From Reichenbachiella ulvae (GTDB lineage Bacteria > Bacteroidota > Bacteroidia > Cytophagales > Cyclobacteriaceae), in assembly GCF_025833875.1 (NCBI RefSeq), contig NZ_JAOYOD010000001.1, forward strand, positions 2,170,001-2,234,000: a stretch of 64,000 nucleotides of DNA, written 5' to 3'. The translations under genes and the position numbers were made by a program. The notes under the pieces were generated by a model. That model saw only the letters and a list, made by a program, of their open reading frames with translations, was not told the DNA's origin and did not search any database. Every line of letters begins with the position of its first letter. The first letter of the stretch is position 1. Positions 25,698-34,800 of this stretch are shown here, piece after piece.

Positions 25698-26467
25698 AAT
25701 TTAAAGTCTATAAACACCTGGTCATTCACCAATAGGCCCAAGAGCTGCGAACCATTGCCCTGCAGCACACCAATTTGCAATCGACCTGTCGAATCAAAAA
25801 TCACAAAGCACTCCCCTGGCCCAACATCAAAATAATTGTCATGGATGATACCGATCTTCTCTCTGCGGAAATTCACCTCATAAGGACAATAGTTATTGAT
25901 CTTCATGATGGCCTCAAAATCCTGTTTCATGATATTGGTGACCAGGTTACCATAATGATCGATGCGTGTGATGTTCCCGGCTATCTGCTGCTTGGTCGCC
26001 TTAGAGTGACTCAGCATAAAACGCTTGATGGCCGTGATGGGCTGCCCCACTTCTTCTAGTTGGCTCCCTGCTGCTATCTTAGCTGCAATGGGCCCGAAGA
26101 CCTGCTTGGCTCCAAAGGTGTTCACTTCTATACTTAGCTCTACCATCTGCGTCGGAGGCTGTTCGGAAAGCAGGGTAAAAATCCCCGAATCCTCACCCAC
26201 AAAGTAGTGTCCCTCCAGCTCGATGGCAATCGACCTAGGACGCCTCGCGTTACTATCAGACACAGCCACTAGATGAACCGTGCCCGGAGGGAAGTCTCTA
26301 AAAACAGAGGACAAGGTATGCGCCGCATGTCCTACATCTCCTACCTCTATCTGATGAGTAATGTCGACTATCGTCAGATCTGGCTGGGTAGAAAGTAGGC
26401 TTGCTTTGACTGCTGCCACGTAATGATCCGAAAGCCCGAAATCAGAAATAAAAGTTACGATGGCCAT
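25694..26467 (-). CDS. S-adenosyl-L-methionine hydroxide adenosyltransferase (DUF62 family)
   Basis: A 257-residue cytoplasmic enzyme related to bacterial fluorinase and chlorinase. Family members hydrolyse SAM to adenosine and methionine. The N-terminal motif VTFISDFGLSDHYVAAVKA contains the conserved Asp that binds ribose hydroxyls. IVDITHQIEVGDV, FVGEDSGIFTLL and the C-terminal RIDHYGNLVTNI are also characteristic. No 21-23-residue halogenase insertion is apparent, so hydrolysis rather than halogenation is expected. It is divergent from phoH (73 bp apart) and coupled to the ABM gene downstream. Confidence 0.92.
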   Translation of the reverse strand: MAIVTFISDFGLSDHYVAAVKASLLSTQPDLTIVDITHQIEVGDVGHAAHTLSSVFRDFPPGTVHLVAVSDSNARRPRSIAIELEGHYFVGEDSGIFTLLSEQPPTQMVELSIEVNTFGAKQVFGPIAAKIAAGSQLEEVGQPITAIKRFMLSHSKATKQQIAGNITRIDHYGNLVTNIMKQDFEAIMKINNYCPYEVNFRREKIGIIHDNYFDVGPGECFVIFDSTGRLQIGVLQGNGSQLLGLLVNDQVFIDFKL

Positions 26468-26540
26468 AGAAGCGAAATGGAAAAAAATTGTTTATTTTGT
26501 CTAACAAAAATAGAATTTGACCGCAAATTAGGTATTTCAT

Positions 26541-27485
26541 TTGGTAGAAAAAACTATAACCCTTGAGAACATTCCACTCGCCGAATTCCTCGGTATCGAG
26601 AATGAAAATATTGACGAATTAGCAGCTGCATTTCCTAAGTCGAAGATCATCTCGAGAGGCAATGAAATCAGAATTCAGGGGGCTACTCCCGAGATCAAAA
26701 AGATCAACGAAATCCTGAATGCACTGGTAGATCACTATCACAAATTCGGCAAAATCAGCAAAAACAATATCACTTCTTTCATCAATAGCGAAGAGGATGT
26801 TTTTGGTCAGGACGAAAAAGACATATTGGTCTTTGGCACACGAGGAGTCAAAATCGCTCCTAAGTCTCAGAATCAACAAAAGCTGGTACTAAGCTCACGC
26901 AAAAACGATTTGGTTTTTGCCATTGGACCTGCCGGTACAGGTAAAACTTACATATCTGTAGCCATGGCTGTCAAGGCGTTGAAGGACAGACAGGTCAAAA
27001 AAATCATCATCACCCGCCCAGCGGTGGAAGCGGGTGAAAACCTGGGTTTTCTTCCAGGTGATTTGAAAGAGAAAATCGATCCTTATTTGAGACCCATCTA
27101 CGATGCGCTCAATGACATGATCCCTTCAGAAAAACTCCGCTACTACATGGAGAATGGCGTGATCGAAATCGCTCCCTTGGCCTACATGAGAGGACGTACG
27201 CTCAACAATGCATTTATCCTGCTGGATGAGGCGCAAAACACCACTCCCATGCAGATCAAAATGTTTATGACGCGTATGGGACCTGATTCTAAAGTGATCA
27301 TCACTGGAGACATGTCTCAGATCGACCTACCGACCAAACAAAAGTCGGGGTTGAAAGAAGCCATTCGAATCCTGAAAGATGTGAAAGGCATTGGTTTTGT
27401 TACTTTGGACGGGAAAGATGTCGTTCGTCACGAATTGGTCAAAAACATCATCGAAGCATACGACAAGCACAGCGACAAGGAATAA
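26541..27485 (+). CDS. phoH: PhoH family ATPase
   Basis: A 314-residue cytoplasmic P-loop protein. The Walker A motif GPAGTGKT is at residues 129-136 and the Walker B AFILLDEAQN is near 223-232; the GDMSQIDLP and TRPAVEAGENLGFLPGDLKEKIDPYLRPIYD stretches are PhoH hallmarks. PhoH proteins resemble the helicase domain of RecD and are linked to RNA metabolism and ribosome maturation with YbeY. The N-terminal segment (1-70) is KH-like. The start is TTG at 26541; an in-frame stop 10 bp upstream leaves little alternative, and VEKTITLENIPLAEFLG fits relatives. It is followed 52 bp later by comEC. Confidence 0.95.
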   Translation: MVEKTITLENIPLAEFLGIENENIDELAAAFPKSKIISRGNEIRIQGATPEIKKINEILNALVDHYHKFGKISKNNITSFINSEEDVFGQDEKDILVFGTRGVKIAPKSQNQQKLVLSSRKNDLVFAIGPAGTGKTYISVAMAVKALKDRQVKKIIITRPAVEAGENLGFLPGDLKEKIDPYLRPIYDALNDMIPSEKLRYYMENGVIEIAPLAYMRGRTLNNAFILLDEAQNTTPMQIKMFMTRMGPDSKVIITGDMSQIDLPTKQKSGLKEAIRILKDVKGIGFVTLDGKDVVRHELVKNIIEAYDKHSDKE

Positions 27486-27537
27486 TCCTAAAGATTTACT
27501 ATCTTCATAGCAGCAGCATTTCAAAATTGGACATGCT

Positions 27538-29622
27538 ATGCTGCCTTGGTCACGCTTCCCATTTCTCAGAATTACCGCTTGCCTCATATTAGGCATTCTG
27601 ATCAACGCTCATTTTGCGATTGTTCCTACTGGCTGGACCATAGCTCTATTGACTATAGTCTTTCTGACTCTTTTCAGCATCTATCCTTTTATCCGCAACA
27701 AGGCGAGTCTAACAATAGGCGCTATAGCGCTTTTATTAATTGTACTCATTGGAGCCATCAGATTTTCAGTCTATAACCAAAATGATACAGTTGCAGCTGA
27801 AAAGCATTTCCGAAAGACGGAAAAATACAGCGCAGTGGTAAAGTCTTACCCTCAAAACAAGACCAAATACTACATCTATCAGATCGAAACCATTCACGCT
27901 CTACAAGACACTAGCCTCACTGCCATCCATCAGAAAATCCAGCTGTATATCGAAAAAGGTGAGCACACCACTCCCCCACTGCAGTATGGTGATTTGATTG
28001 AAGTCACTGGCAAGCCTTTCCGAATCAACGGTCCTAGCAACCCACATGAATTCGACTATGCCCACTACATGTCCTTGCAGAAGATCTACTTCCAGCAGTT
28101 TTGCCAATCTCAGGAGATAGAAATCATGAATTCCCAATGTGCTAATCCGCTGTTGACAGCTACCTATCGCATCAGGACATATTTCGAAGCACTGATCGAA
28201 AAAGCAGTCCCGAGACAGGAAGAACAGGGAATCGCCCTAGCCTTACTACTCGGCATCAAAGACCGCCTGGATCCTGAGACTAAGGCCTCTTATGCTTCTG
28301 TAGGCGCCATGCATGTTCTGGCTGTATCTGGCTTACATGTTGGAGTGATTTATTATCTGCTCGCCCTATTTTTCAAGCCCATTAAAACAGCAGTAGTTAG
28401 GGAAGTGGTCTTGCCCATTCTCAGCATAGTCATTCTCTGGCTCTATGCTTTGCTCACTGGTTTTTCTCCCTCGATCCTTCGTGCAGTCACCATGTTTAGC
28501 ATCATCATTTTGGCAAAAGCACTGAATCGGCAATCCAGCATATACAATTCCATAGCGCTATCGGCTTTTATACTCCTATTCATCAATCCAAATCAGCTCT
28601 TTGCAGTGGGTTTCCAGCTGTCTTATCTGGCAGTGATTGGTATCGTTTACATTTTTGACATTATCTACCCACTCTGGAGCCCCAATAGCTGGCTGGGGGA
28701 TAAAATCTGGACCATTACTTCCGTATCCATCGCGGCACAGATTGCCACAGCCCCGATCAGCATTTATTACTTCCATCAGTTCCCCAGCTACTTCCTGGTA
28801 TCGAATCTCTTTGTTATCCCTGCAGCTTTTGTCATCATGGGCGAGGGCATCTTCTTGCTCCTTGCAGATAGTATCTACGCCACCCCCTGGCCCGGCTTGT
28901 TGCTCAGCTATACCATTCGACTCGTCAACTGGCTGATCGAGTGTGTCCAGATGATCCCGGGCAGTTTGCTGGATTGGTTGTATTTGAGTGAAGCTCAAAC
29001 CTTATTATTATACCTATCAATAGTATTATTCTTTGCCTTTTTGGAATTCAAAAAGCTGAAGTGGTTCGTAGCTGTTTTCCTATGTCTTATCACCTTTAGC
29101 AGTCTGGATATCCGCAATCTTTACCTCCAAAACAAAAAGCATGAATTGGTATTCTATCATACCAGAGACAATCAAGCCATTGACCATATTCAGGGGTTAA
29201 AGGCTCAGCTCTATACCCTGGACAGTATACAGGACCGATCCCTCATGGAATACCAACTCCACCCCAATCGACTGGCGTCCCATCTACCTCCCTTGCAAAA
29301 TCCCATTACAATCAAAAATCAGGACAGCCTATCCAATATGGGTTTACACCCCATGGTAATTCAAAAAAAACGCCTATTGTTCATTAGCGAAGAATCCAAA
29401 GATCTTCAATTCAACGATAGACTGAAATGTGACTATCTGGTCATTCAGAATAATGCGGTTAAAAAACTCGAAAGGCTAAGAAGCAAATATGAATATGACT
29501 CGATGGTCTTTTCACAGAGCAATTCCTTTTATCAGATTCTAGATTGGGAAAACCAAGCCAAAACACTCCAGCTTCCTTTTGTATCGATGAAAGAAAGTTA
29601 TTTCACCCTTAAAATCGAATGA
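27538..29622 (+). CDS. comEC: ComEC/Rec2-family competence membrane protein
   Basis: A 694-residue inner-membrane channel for DNA uptake. A pair of N-terminal helices and an OB-like DUF4131 domain (about 90-190, EYSAVVKSYPQNKTKYY, YGDLIEVTGKPFRINGPSNPHEFDYAHYM) precede the competence domain. That domain has the marks ALLLGIKDRLDPETKASYASVGAMHVLAVSGLHVGVIY and LTGFSPSILRAVTMFSI. About ten helices follow. The C-terminal 150 residues are too short for, and lack, the metallo-beta-lactamase motif (HxHxDH), as in many Bacteroidota. ATG at 27538. It converges on the TerB-like gene with a 6-bp gap. Confidence 0.93.
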   Translation: MLPWSRFPFLRITACLILGILINAHFAIVPTGWTIALLTIVFLTLFSIYPFIRNKASLTIGAIALLLIVLIGAIRFSVYNQNDTVAAEKHFRKTEKYSAVVKSYPQNKTKYYIYQIETIHALQDTSLTAIHQKIQLYIEKGEHTTPPLQYGDLIEVTGKPFRINGPSNPHEFDYAHYMSLQKIYFQQFCQSQEIEIMNSQCANPLLTATYRIRTYFEALIEKAVPRQEEQGIALALLLGIKDRLDPETKASYASVGAMHVLAVSGLHVGVIYYLLALFFKPIKTAVVREVVLPILSIVILWLYALLTGFSPSILRAVTMFSIIILAKALNRQSSIYNSIALSAFILLFINPNQLFAVGFQLSYLAVIGIVYIFDIIYPLWSPNSWLGDKIWTITSVSIAAQIATAPISIYYFHQFPSYFLVSNLFVIPAAFVIMGEGIFLLLADSIYATPWPGLLLSYTIRLVNWLIECVQMIPGSLLDWLYLSEAQTLLLYLSIVLFFAFLEFKKLKWFVAVFLCLITFSSLDIRNLYLQNKKHELVFYHTRDNQAIDHIQGLKAQLYTLDSIQDRSLMEYQLHPNRLASHLPPLQNPITIKNQDSLSNMGLHPMVIQKKRLLFISEESKDLQFNDRLKCDYLVIQNNAVKKLERLRSKYEYDSMVFSQSNSFYQILDWENQAKTLQLPFVSMKESYFTLKIE

Positions 29623-29628
29623 GAGTAA

Positions 29629-30024
29629 TCAGGAAATCAAAAATTCTTGAATGTGCTTCTTCAATGCCTCTTTATCTGCACATAGATCCGGATCGGCATA
29701 GATTTTCAGCATCAGCTCAAACAAAACACTTTCTTCGTATCCTAGCTTAGCAGCCATTTTTGCACAGTATTTGATCTCTTCATTGTAGAGTTTACCATCG
29801 ATCTTCATCAATTGAACAATGGAGTAGATCAACTCATATTTTTCGTCATCAGAGAGACTACTTAGGTTATCCAAATCCATCTCTTGCTCATAGCATTCGC
29901 GGATTTCTTCATCAGTCATTCCATTGGCCCTACCCACCTCATGAATCATATCGATCTCTTCTTGCACTATGACACCATCGGCTTTCGCCAGTTGTATGAG
30001 TATGTTTAGGTGGATGTTTGACAT
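29629..30024 (-). CDS. TerB-like helical protein
   Basis: A 131-residue acidic cytoplasmic protein made of two similar helical halves. Both halves carry a TerB-type motif: LAKADGVIVQEEIDMIHEVGRANGMTDEEI and LMKIDGKLYNEEIKYCAKMAAKLGYEESV. The conserved Asp-Gly in each resembles the metal-binding sites of TerB and DjlA-like proteins. Stand-alone versions are common in Bacteroidota with no assigned job; tellurite resistance should not be assumed. ATG at 30024. It is transcribed alone, convergent with comEC and divergent from acpH. Confidence 0.75.
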   Translation of the reverse strand: MSNIHLNILIQLAKADGVIVQEEIDMIHEVGRANGMTDEEIRECYEQEMDLDNLSSLSDDEKYELIYSIVQLMKIDGKLYNEEIKYCAKMAAKLGYEESVLFELMLKIYADPDLCADKEALKKHIQEFLIS

Positions 30025-30093
30025 AATGATCTGGTTATATGAGTTAAGACAAATATAACCAAACCATGTAAAAGCTTTATATTAACAACAGAA

Positions 30094-30684
30094 ATGAATT
30101 ACCTCGCTCACATATACCTTTCCTTCGGCAAGGAAAAAATAGCCATAGGCAACGTCATCGCAGATTTTGTGAAAGGCAAAAAACTTTACGACTATGAGGG
30201 CGAAATCCAAAAAGGCATCATTATCCATCGCGAAATCGACCGATTTACAGACCATCACCCCATCGTAAAACAAGGAAAAAGGCGTTTGTCAGAATATCGA
30301 CATTATTCTGGCGTGATCATGGACATGTACTACGATCATCTATTGGCAAAGAATTGGCACAAGTACTCCAAAGAAAACCTGAAAGACTACACGCAGCGAT
30401 ATTACGAGCTTTTTGAGGCGAATAGGGATATCATACCGGAGAAGGCCTACTACCTGCTCTACCATATGTCCAAAGGCAATTGGCTCTACAATTACCAATA
30501 TGTGGAAGGATTAAAATCGGCACTAGACGGAATGTCAGTGCGCACGCCCTTCGAATCAGGCATGGATCGCGCCACCAAAAATCTGATAGAGGACTATGCC
30601 CTTTTAGAAAAAGAATTTGCCGTGTTTTTCGAGCAAATAACCGATCACATTCATAATTTTACTGCCGAATTGAAAATTGAATGA
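30094..30684 (+). CDS. acpH: Acyl carrier protein phosphodiesterase
   Basis: A 196-residue cytoplasmic hydrolase of the DUF479/AcpH family, which removes the 4-prime-phosphopantetheine arm from acyl carrier protein. The family opening MNYLAHIYLSF and the metal-binding pattern GNVIADFVKGK, IIIHREIDRFTDHHP and VIMDMYYDHLLAKNW (His and Asp residues as in HD-type enzymes) are all present. ATG at 30094. Its stop overlaps the start of the next gene (ATGA at 30681-30684), making it the first gene of a four-gene chain. Confidence 0.92.
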   Translation: MNYLAHIYLSFGKEKIAIGNVIADFVKGKKLYDYEGEIQKGIIIHREIDRFTDHHPIVKQGKRRLSEYRHYSGVIMDMYYDHLLAKNWHKYSKENLKDYTQRYYELFEANRDIIPEKAYYLLYHMSKGNWLYNYQYVEGLKSALDGMSVRTPFESGMDRATKNLIEDYALLEKEFAVFFEQITDHIHNFTAELKIE

Positions 30685-31118
30685 TCGTATCTAAGCCAAA
30701 AACAGCTACACTTTTTTCCATTTCCGTTTTTCTATGCATTGCCTTTGGCCTCTTTGCTTGGGGTCTATATCAGCTAATGAGTGAAGAAAGTCAAATGGGG
30801 TGGTACATCCTAGTATACACCTCTGGTCCTATTGGGCTGATCGTACTGATCAAAATCCTGACAGGAATCAAAATCGTTTCTATTAAGAAAGAAAAGTTCG
30901 AATTTAACATGCCTTTCCGCTTCAAGAAAACCCGATTTGAATCCAGGGACATCGAAAAATGGAGCCATACCACCATCAAAACCTATGGAGGACAATACGA
31001 GGAAGTGATCTGGAAACTGAAATCTGGCCAACAGTTAGGTTTGAGCAAACAGGAAAACACCGAATTCGATAAGGTGCTTCGCTACATGAAGAAAAAACTT
31101 AAAAAACTACAGGCATGA
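30681..31118 (+). CDS. Small membrane protein with PH-like C-terminal domain, unknown function
   Basis: A 145-residue protein with two N-terminal membrane helices (about 10-32 and 42-62, FSISVFLCIAFGLFAWGLY and WYILVYTSGPIGLIVLIKI). The following basic cytoplasmic domain (IVSIKKEKFEFNMPFRFKKTRFESRDIEKW) resembles bacterial PH/YdbT-like domains. No catalytic motif is visible. Its start and stop both overlap neighbours in ATGA fashion, so it is coupled to acpH upstream and the fluoride channel downstream. Its role is unknown. Confidence 0.75.
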   Translation: MIVSKPKTATLFSISVFLCIAFGLFAWGLYQLMSEESQMGWYILVYTSGPIGLIVLIKILTGIKIVSIKKEKFEFNMPFRFKKTRFESRDIEKWSHTTIKTYGGQYEEVIWKLKSGQQLGLSKQENTEFDKVLRYMKKKLKKLQA

Positions 31119-31489
31119 TCAAAGCAGCTCTATTTGTCGGAATGGGTGGTTTTTTAGGCAGTGTGGGCCGCTATTTGATTTCCCATTGGGTACTAAAATA
31201 CTTTCCTGGCTTCACTCCCTCCGGCACTTTAGCAGTGAATATACTCGGATGCTTCATCCTAGGCTTTCTGATGCACACCACGAGCAAATTAGAAAAAGAA
31301 TATTTCCTCCTGCTCACTACCGGCTTTTGTGGTGGCTTTACCACTTTCTCAACCTTCGGAGTAGAAAACCTTCGCCTCGTCATGGATCATCAACATGGAA
31401 CCGCATTGGCATATATGGGTGGCAGCCTGATTTTTGGACTATTGGCAGCAGGCATCGGCTATTACCTAGGCAAAACATTAATCGCATAA
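31115..31489 (+). CDS. crcB: Fluoride efflux channel CrcB/FluC
   Basis: A 124-residue inner-membrane protein with four helices, acting as a dual-topology dimer that exports fluoride. The family signatures are GGFLGSVGRYLIS near the N-terminus, the pore-lining Asn in AVNILGCFILGFL, and the Phe box and Na-binding loop GFCGGFTTFSTFGVE. Length is normal. No fluoride riboswitch is evident upstream, because the gene overlaps the preceding one by 4 bp; expression is tied to the acpH chain. Confidence 0.95.
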   Translation: MIKAALFVGMGGFLGSVGRYLISHWVLKYFPGFTPSGTLAVNILGCFILGFLMHTTSKLEKEYFLLLTTGFCGGFTTFSTFGVENLRLVMDHQHGTALAYMGGSLIFGLLAAGIGYYLGKTLIA

Positions 31490-31500
31490 ACCCAGCAAAT

Positions 31501-33402
31501 ATGAATAAGCATTTCAACCACATCCTCGCTAGCTTCATTTTCTTTTCCTTCCTTTTCTTTTCTTGTGAGAACGAAAAAGAAAGCTATTCACCCGTAAGAA
31601 GCAGTGAGGATTCTTTGTATGTAGTTCAGAACTACGACAAGGAAGAAGTCTACATCGAGATGCGGGATGGCATCAAATTGTTCACTGCCATCTACACACC
31701 CAAGGAAAAAGGCGATTATCCAATTATCCTCTTTCGTACTCCCTATTCCGTGAAACCTTATGGAACTGAGCCAACAGACTATCGAAAAGATCTCGGCCCT
31801 AATATGGACTTGGTTAAAGACAAATACATTTTCGTCTATCAGGATGTAAGGGGTAAGTTCATGTCTGAAGGCGAGTTCGTTAACATGACTCCCCATAATG
31901 GAATAGTCAATAACCGAAGAGTCAACGAAAGCACGGACACCTTCGATACCATCGAATGGCTAATTACCAACACAGACAACAATGGAAACGTAGGTCAGTG
32001 GGGCATTTCCTACCCTGGATTCTACACTGCAGCCGGAATGATCGATTCTCACCCCGCCTTGAAGGCTGTTTCACCGCAAGCCCCTATCGCGGACTGGTTC
32101 TTTGACGATTTTCATCACCATGGTGCCTTTTTCCCTTCTCATGCTTTTGGATTTTTTAGCTTTTTTGGTGTTCCAAGGGATAGCCTAACGACTGAATGGG
32201 CACCTCGCTTCGATTTTGGAACAGAGGATGGCTATGCTTTCTACAAAGACATAACGCCTCTTTCGAAAGCCAATTCAAAACATCTTTTGGATCAAATTCC
32301 TTTTTGGAATGAAATGGCTGCCCACCCTAACTATGATGTATTTTGGCAAGAAAAAAACATCTTACCCCACTTGAACAACATCAACTGCGCAGTGCTGACA
32401 GTGGGTGGATGGTACGATGCAGAAGATCTCTATGGCCCGCTTAACATCTACCAGACGGTTGAAGAAAACAACCCTAAGATCAATAATACGATCATCATGG
32501 GACCATGGAGTCACGGAGCATGGCGAAGAACGGAAGGAGACTATCTGGGCGATGTGTATTTCGGAGAGAAAACCGCTACCTTTTTCAATAATGAAGTGAT
32601 TACCCCTTTCTTCAACCACTATCTCAAAGGTGAGGGAGAAGCTGATCTGGCAGAAGCCATCATGTTCGAAACGGGAACCAACCAATGGAGGAAATTCGAT
32701 CAATGGCCTCCTGTCAACCTGCAATACAGCAAGCTTTATTTCAAGCAGCAAAATGAATTGAGCTATACCCCACCTCAGGCAAATGAGTATGGAGCGGATA
32801 TTTTCACAAGTGACCCGACCAATCCCGTACCTTTCACCCAATATCCAAACCTGAGGATTCCTAAAGAATATATGGTAGAAGATCAGCGCTTTGTTCAGGA
32901 TCGTAAGGATGTCATCACCTATATGACCGAAGAACTTAGTGAAGATTTGACACTAGCAGGCCCTATTACTGCTAAACTGGTAGTTAAAACGGATCAAAGC
33001 GCCGCAGACTGGGTCGTCAAGATCATTGATGTTTACCCAGACTCCTTAGCGGCATTTCCTCACCAACCAGACAAACCTATGGGTGGCTATCAGCAGATGG
33101 TCAGAAGTGAAGCCATCAGAGGAAGATTCAGAAATAGCTACGAAAAACCTGAGCCCTTCGTGGCGAAAGAGGAAGCTGAAATCGAATTAGAACTACAAGA
33201 CGTCTTGCATACTTTCAAAAAAGGCCACCGACTGATGGTTCAGATACAAAGCAGCTGGTTCCCTTTAATAGACATCAATCCTCAGACCTATGTGGACAAT
33301 ATATTCGAAGCTGAAGAGAAGGATTTTGTTGTAGCTAAGCATTTTATAGGCAGGTCGGGAACCAATCCTTCTTATATCAAGGTTGGGATTCTGAAAGATT
33401 AA
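31501..33402 (+). CDS. CocE/NonD (peptidase S15-like) hydrolase, lipoprotein
   Basis: A 633-residue serine hydrolase anchored by lipid. The leader MNKHFNHILASFIFFSFLFFSC ends in a lipobox cysteine. The alpha/beta-hydrolase part starts at VYIEMRDGIKLFTAIYTP, has the nucleophile elbow GISYPG (after NVGQWG), and the jelly-roll C-terminal domain of X-Pro dipeptidyl-peptidases and alpha-amino-acid ester hydrolases (LAGPITAKLVVKTDQSAADWVVKIIDVYP, HRLMVQIQSSWFPLIDINPQ). Substrates in the family include beta-lactam-type esters, cocaine and peptides; glutaryl-7-ACA acylase-like annotation is common. A longer open frame upstream overlaps crcB and is not used. It starts 11 bp after crcB. Confidence 0.92.
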   Translation: MNKHFNHILASFIFFSFLFFSCENEKESYSPVRSSEDSLYVVQNYDKEEVYIEMRDGIKLFTAIYTPKEKGDYPIILFRTPYSVKPYGTEPTDYRKDLGPNMDLVKDKYIFVYQDVRGKFMSEGEFVNMTPHNGIVNNRRVNESTDTFDTIEWLITNTDNNGNVGQWGISYPGFYTAAGMIDSHPALKAVSPQAPIADWFFDDFHHHGAFFPSHAFGFFSFFGVPRDSLTTEWAPRFDFGTEDGYAFYKDITPLSKANSKHLLDQIPFWNEMAAHPNYDVFWQEKNILPHLNNINCAVLTVGGWYDAEDLYGPLNIYQTVEENNPKINNTIIMGPWSHGAWRRTEGDYLGDVYFGEKTATFFNNEVITPFFNHYLKGEGEADLAEAIMFETGTNQWRKFDQWPPVNLQYSKLYFKQQNELSYTPPQANEYGADIFTSDPTNPVPFTQYPNLRIPKEYMVEDQRFVQDRKDVITYMTEELSEDLTLAGPITAKLVVKTDQSAADWVVKIIDVYPDSLAAFPHQPDKPMGGYQQMVRSEAIRGRFRNSYEKPEPFVAKEEAEIELELQDVLHTFKKGHRLMVQIQSSWFPLIDINPQTYVDNIFEAEEKDFVVAKHFIGRSGTNPSYIKVGILKD

Positions 33403-33568
33403 CTCTATTAAAGTGAGATAATCGGAATATGCCGTTATAGTTTTTGTGAATATTTAAATTTTTTAAAGAAATAGTGCAAAAACTAAACACTTACTTGTGT
33501 AGATAGAAAAATGAGTTTAATCTTGCCGCATCCACAGAAGAATTAAGAACAAACCATCCTAATATATT

Positions 33569-33596
33569 ACCCATGCGACACTCGTGTTGTGTGGGT
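33569..33596 (+). terminator. Intrinsic terminator downstream of the acpH-crcB-CocE operon
   Basis: An 11-bp stem with a 6-nt loop (arms ACCCATGCGAC and GTTGTGTGGGT, several G-T pairs) is followed by TATTTATTTTA on the plus strand. Confidence 0.7.
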
Positions 33597-33682
33597 TATT
33601 TATTTTAGGACTAGAGAAATAAAAAATGATTGGGTTATTTAGTGAGGACTCCAAAGGGAAATCCTGATTTGAATAAAAACAA

Positions 33683-33713
33683 AAAACCATCCCCAGTTGA
33701 AAGAGATGGTTTT
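33683..33713 (-). terminator. Intrinsic terminator downstream of the tgt-lptG-DMT operon
   Basis: On the minus strand the stem AAAACCATC/GATGGTTTT (9 bp, 13-nt loop) is followed by TTGTTTTTATT. It lies about 165 bp after the DMT transporter stop. Confidence 0.75.
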
Positions 33714-33876
33714 GAAGATATTAGGTCAGTCTGATTTTTGGAATTTGTACCATAAAGTAGCAATTTTTTCTTGACTTTCAAATTGTTTCTTCGACGAACT
33801 TGAACAAATCTTAGACCAGTGCTATTTACCAATCTATTAATCCTGCGATAGCGCAGCTTAAGTAGAAATACTGAAA

Positions 33877-34800
33877 CTATTGCAGCACTTCCGAATCCAT
33901 GTTACGGTGTCTGGCCCAGCGTCTTACCAACGGATACAACAAAACAGAAACGATAATTATAGCTGTACCAACATAGAAACCAGAATCCATATGTTCATCT
34001 TCTTTGAAGATCAAAAGCGCCATCAAAATCCCATAAACTGGCTCAAGATTGATCGTAAGATTAATAGAGAAGGCAGTCAGTTGTTTCATTAGCTTCACCC
34101 CCAATGAGTAGGCAAACACCGTACAAACCAAGCTTAAAAAAGAGATGTAAGCCCAATCCCATTCCTGAATCCCTACATGCATAGAAAGATCGCTTCCATC
34201 TAAGACCATGACCACAGGAATAATAAGTGCAGTAATAACAGCCGCCCCCATCATTTCATACATCGAGATGGTATAGTGATTTTTCGTCGCAATCAAACGA
34301 CCATTAATCACAGTAAAGGTAGAAGCTAAGATGGCAGATAAGATAGCCACACTAAGCCCCAAAAACTGATCAAAGGAAGCATTAAACACTAAGATGATCC
34401 CAACTACTGAAAGCATTCCCAAAACAGGCTCGTAAAATTTAATTCTTCTTTTGTTTACTAATGGATCGATGAAACTCGTCCATAAGGAAGTGGTTGCAAT
34501 ACCCGCCAGGCAAATCGATATATTAGACAATCTAGCAGCGAGAAAAAAGGTGATCCAATGCAATCCAATCAGTATGCCTGTCCCTGCAATTTTAGCAATC
34601 TCCTTCCTGGGCAATCTATAATCAATCTTCTGAAACCAAATGATGCAAAAGATACCGAATGCCGCAATGGTGGTTCGAAACAGAACTACTCCATACGGAG
34701 AAATAGAGATTAATTTCCCTAAAATGGCTGTTGCACCCCAGATCAGCACAATCAAATGTAGCTGAAGATAGGCCTGGAGAGTAGATGGGCTCTTTGTCAT
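33877..34800 (-). CDS. DMT-superfamily (EamA) transporter
   Basis: A 307-residue inner-membrane protein with ten predicted helices in two EamA repeats. Markers are the N-terminal LHLIVLIWGATAILGKLI and the second-half NLEPVYGILMALLIFKE, the latter a strong EamA signature. Family members export amino acids or metabolites; the substrate here is unknown. Its ATG overlaps the stop of the LptF/G gene (ATGA), so it is probably the last gene of a tgt-lptG-eamA transcript. Confidence 0.92.
   Translation of the reverse strand: MTKSPSTLQAYLQLHLIVLIWGATAILGKLISISPYGVVLFRTTIAAFGIFCIIWFQKIDYRLPRKEIAKIAGTGILIGLHWITFFLAARLSNISICLAGIATTSLWTSFIDPLVNKRRIKFYEPVLGMLSVVGIILVFNASFDQFLGLSVAILSAILASTFTVINGRLIATKNHYTISMYEMMGAAVITALIIPVVMVLDGSDLSMHVGIQEWDWAYISFLSLVCTVFAYSLGVKLMKQLTAFSINLTINLEPVYGILMALLIFKEDEHMDSGFYVGTAIIIVSVLLYPLVRRWARHRNMDSEVLQ

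Larger units (their letters stand above)
33403..33876. other. Intergenic region with two terminators and no gene
   Basis: Between the converging CocE-like and DMT-transporter genes there is no convincing coding sequence. The stretch holds a plus-strand hairpin terminator at 33569-33596 and a minus-strand one at 33683-33713. The 167 bases before the first are AT-rich with no evident structure. Confidence 0.7.

Noticed and set aside
29629..30024. Tellurite resistance operon suggested by the TerB-like gene
   Set aside because: No terC, terD, terE or other ter genes are near; stand-alone TerB folds are common and unassigned.
31186..31500. A long upstream extension of the CocE-like open frame overlapping crcB
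   Set aside because: The extension is crcB read in another frame. A lipoprotein signal peptide starts cleanly at 31501.
33635..33832. A 65-codon minus-strand open frame between the CocE-like and DMT genes
   Set aside because: It spans the terminator at 33683-33713, is Lys/Ser/Phe-rich, and shows no domain or coding signature.
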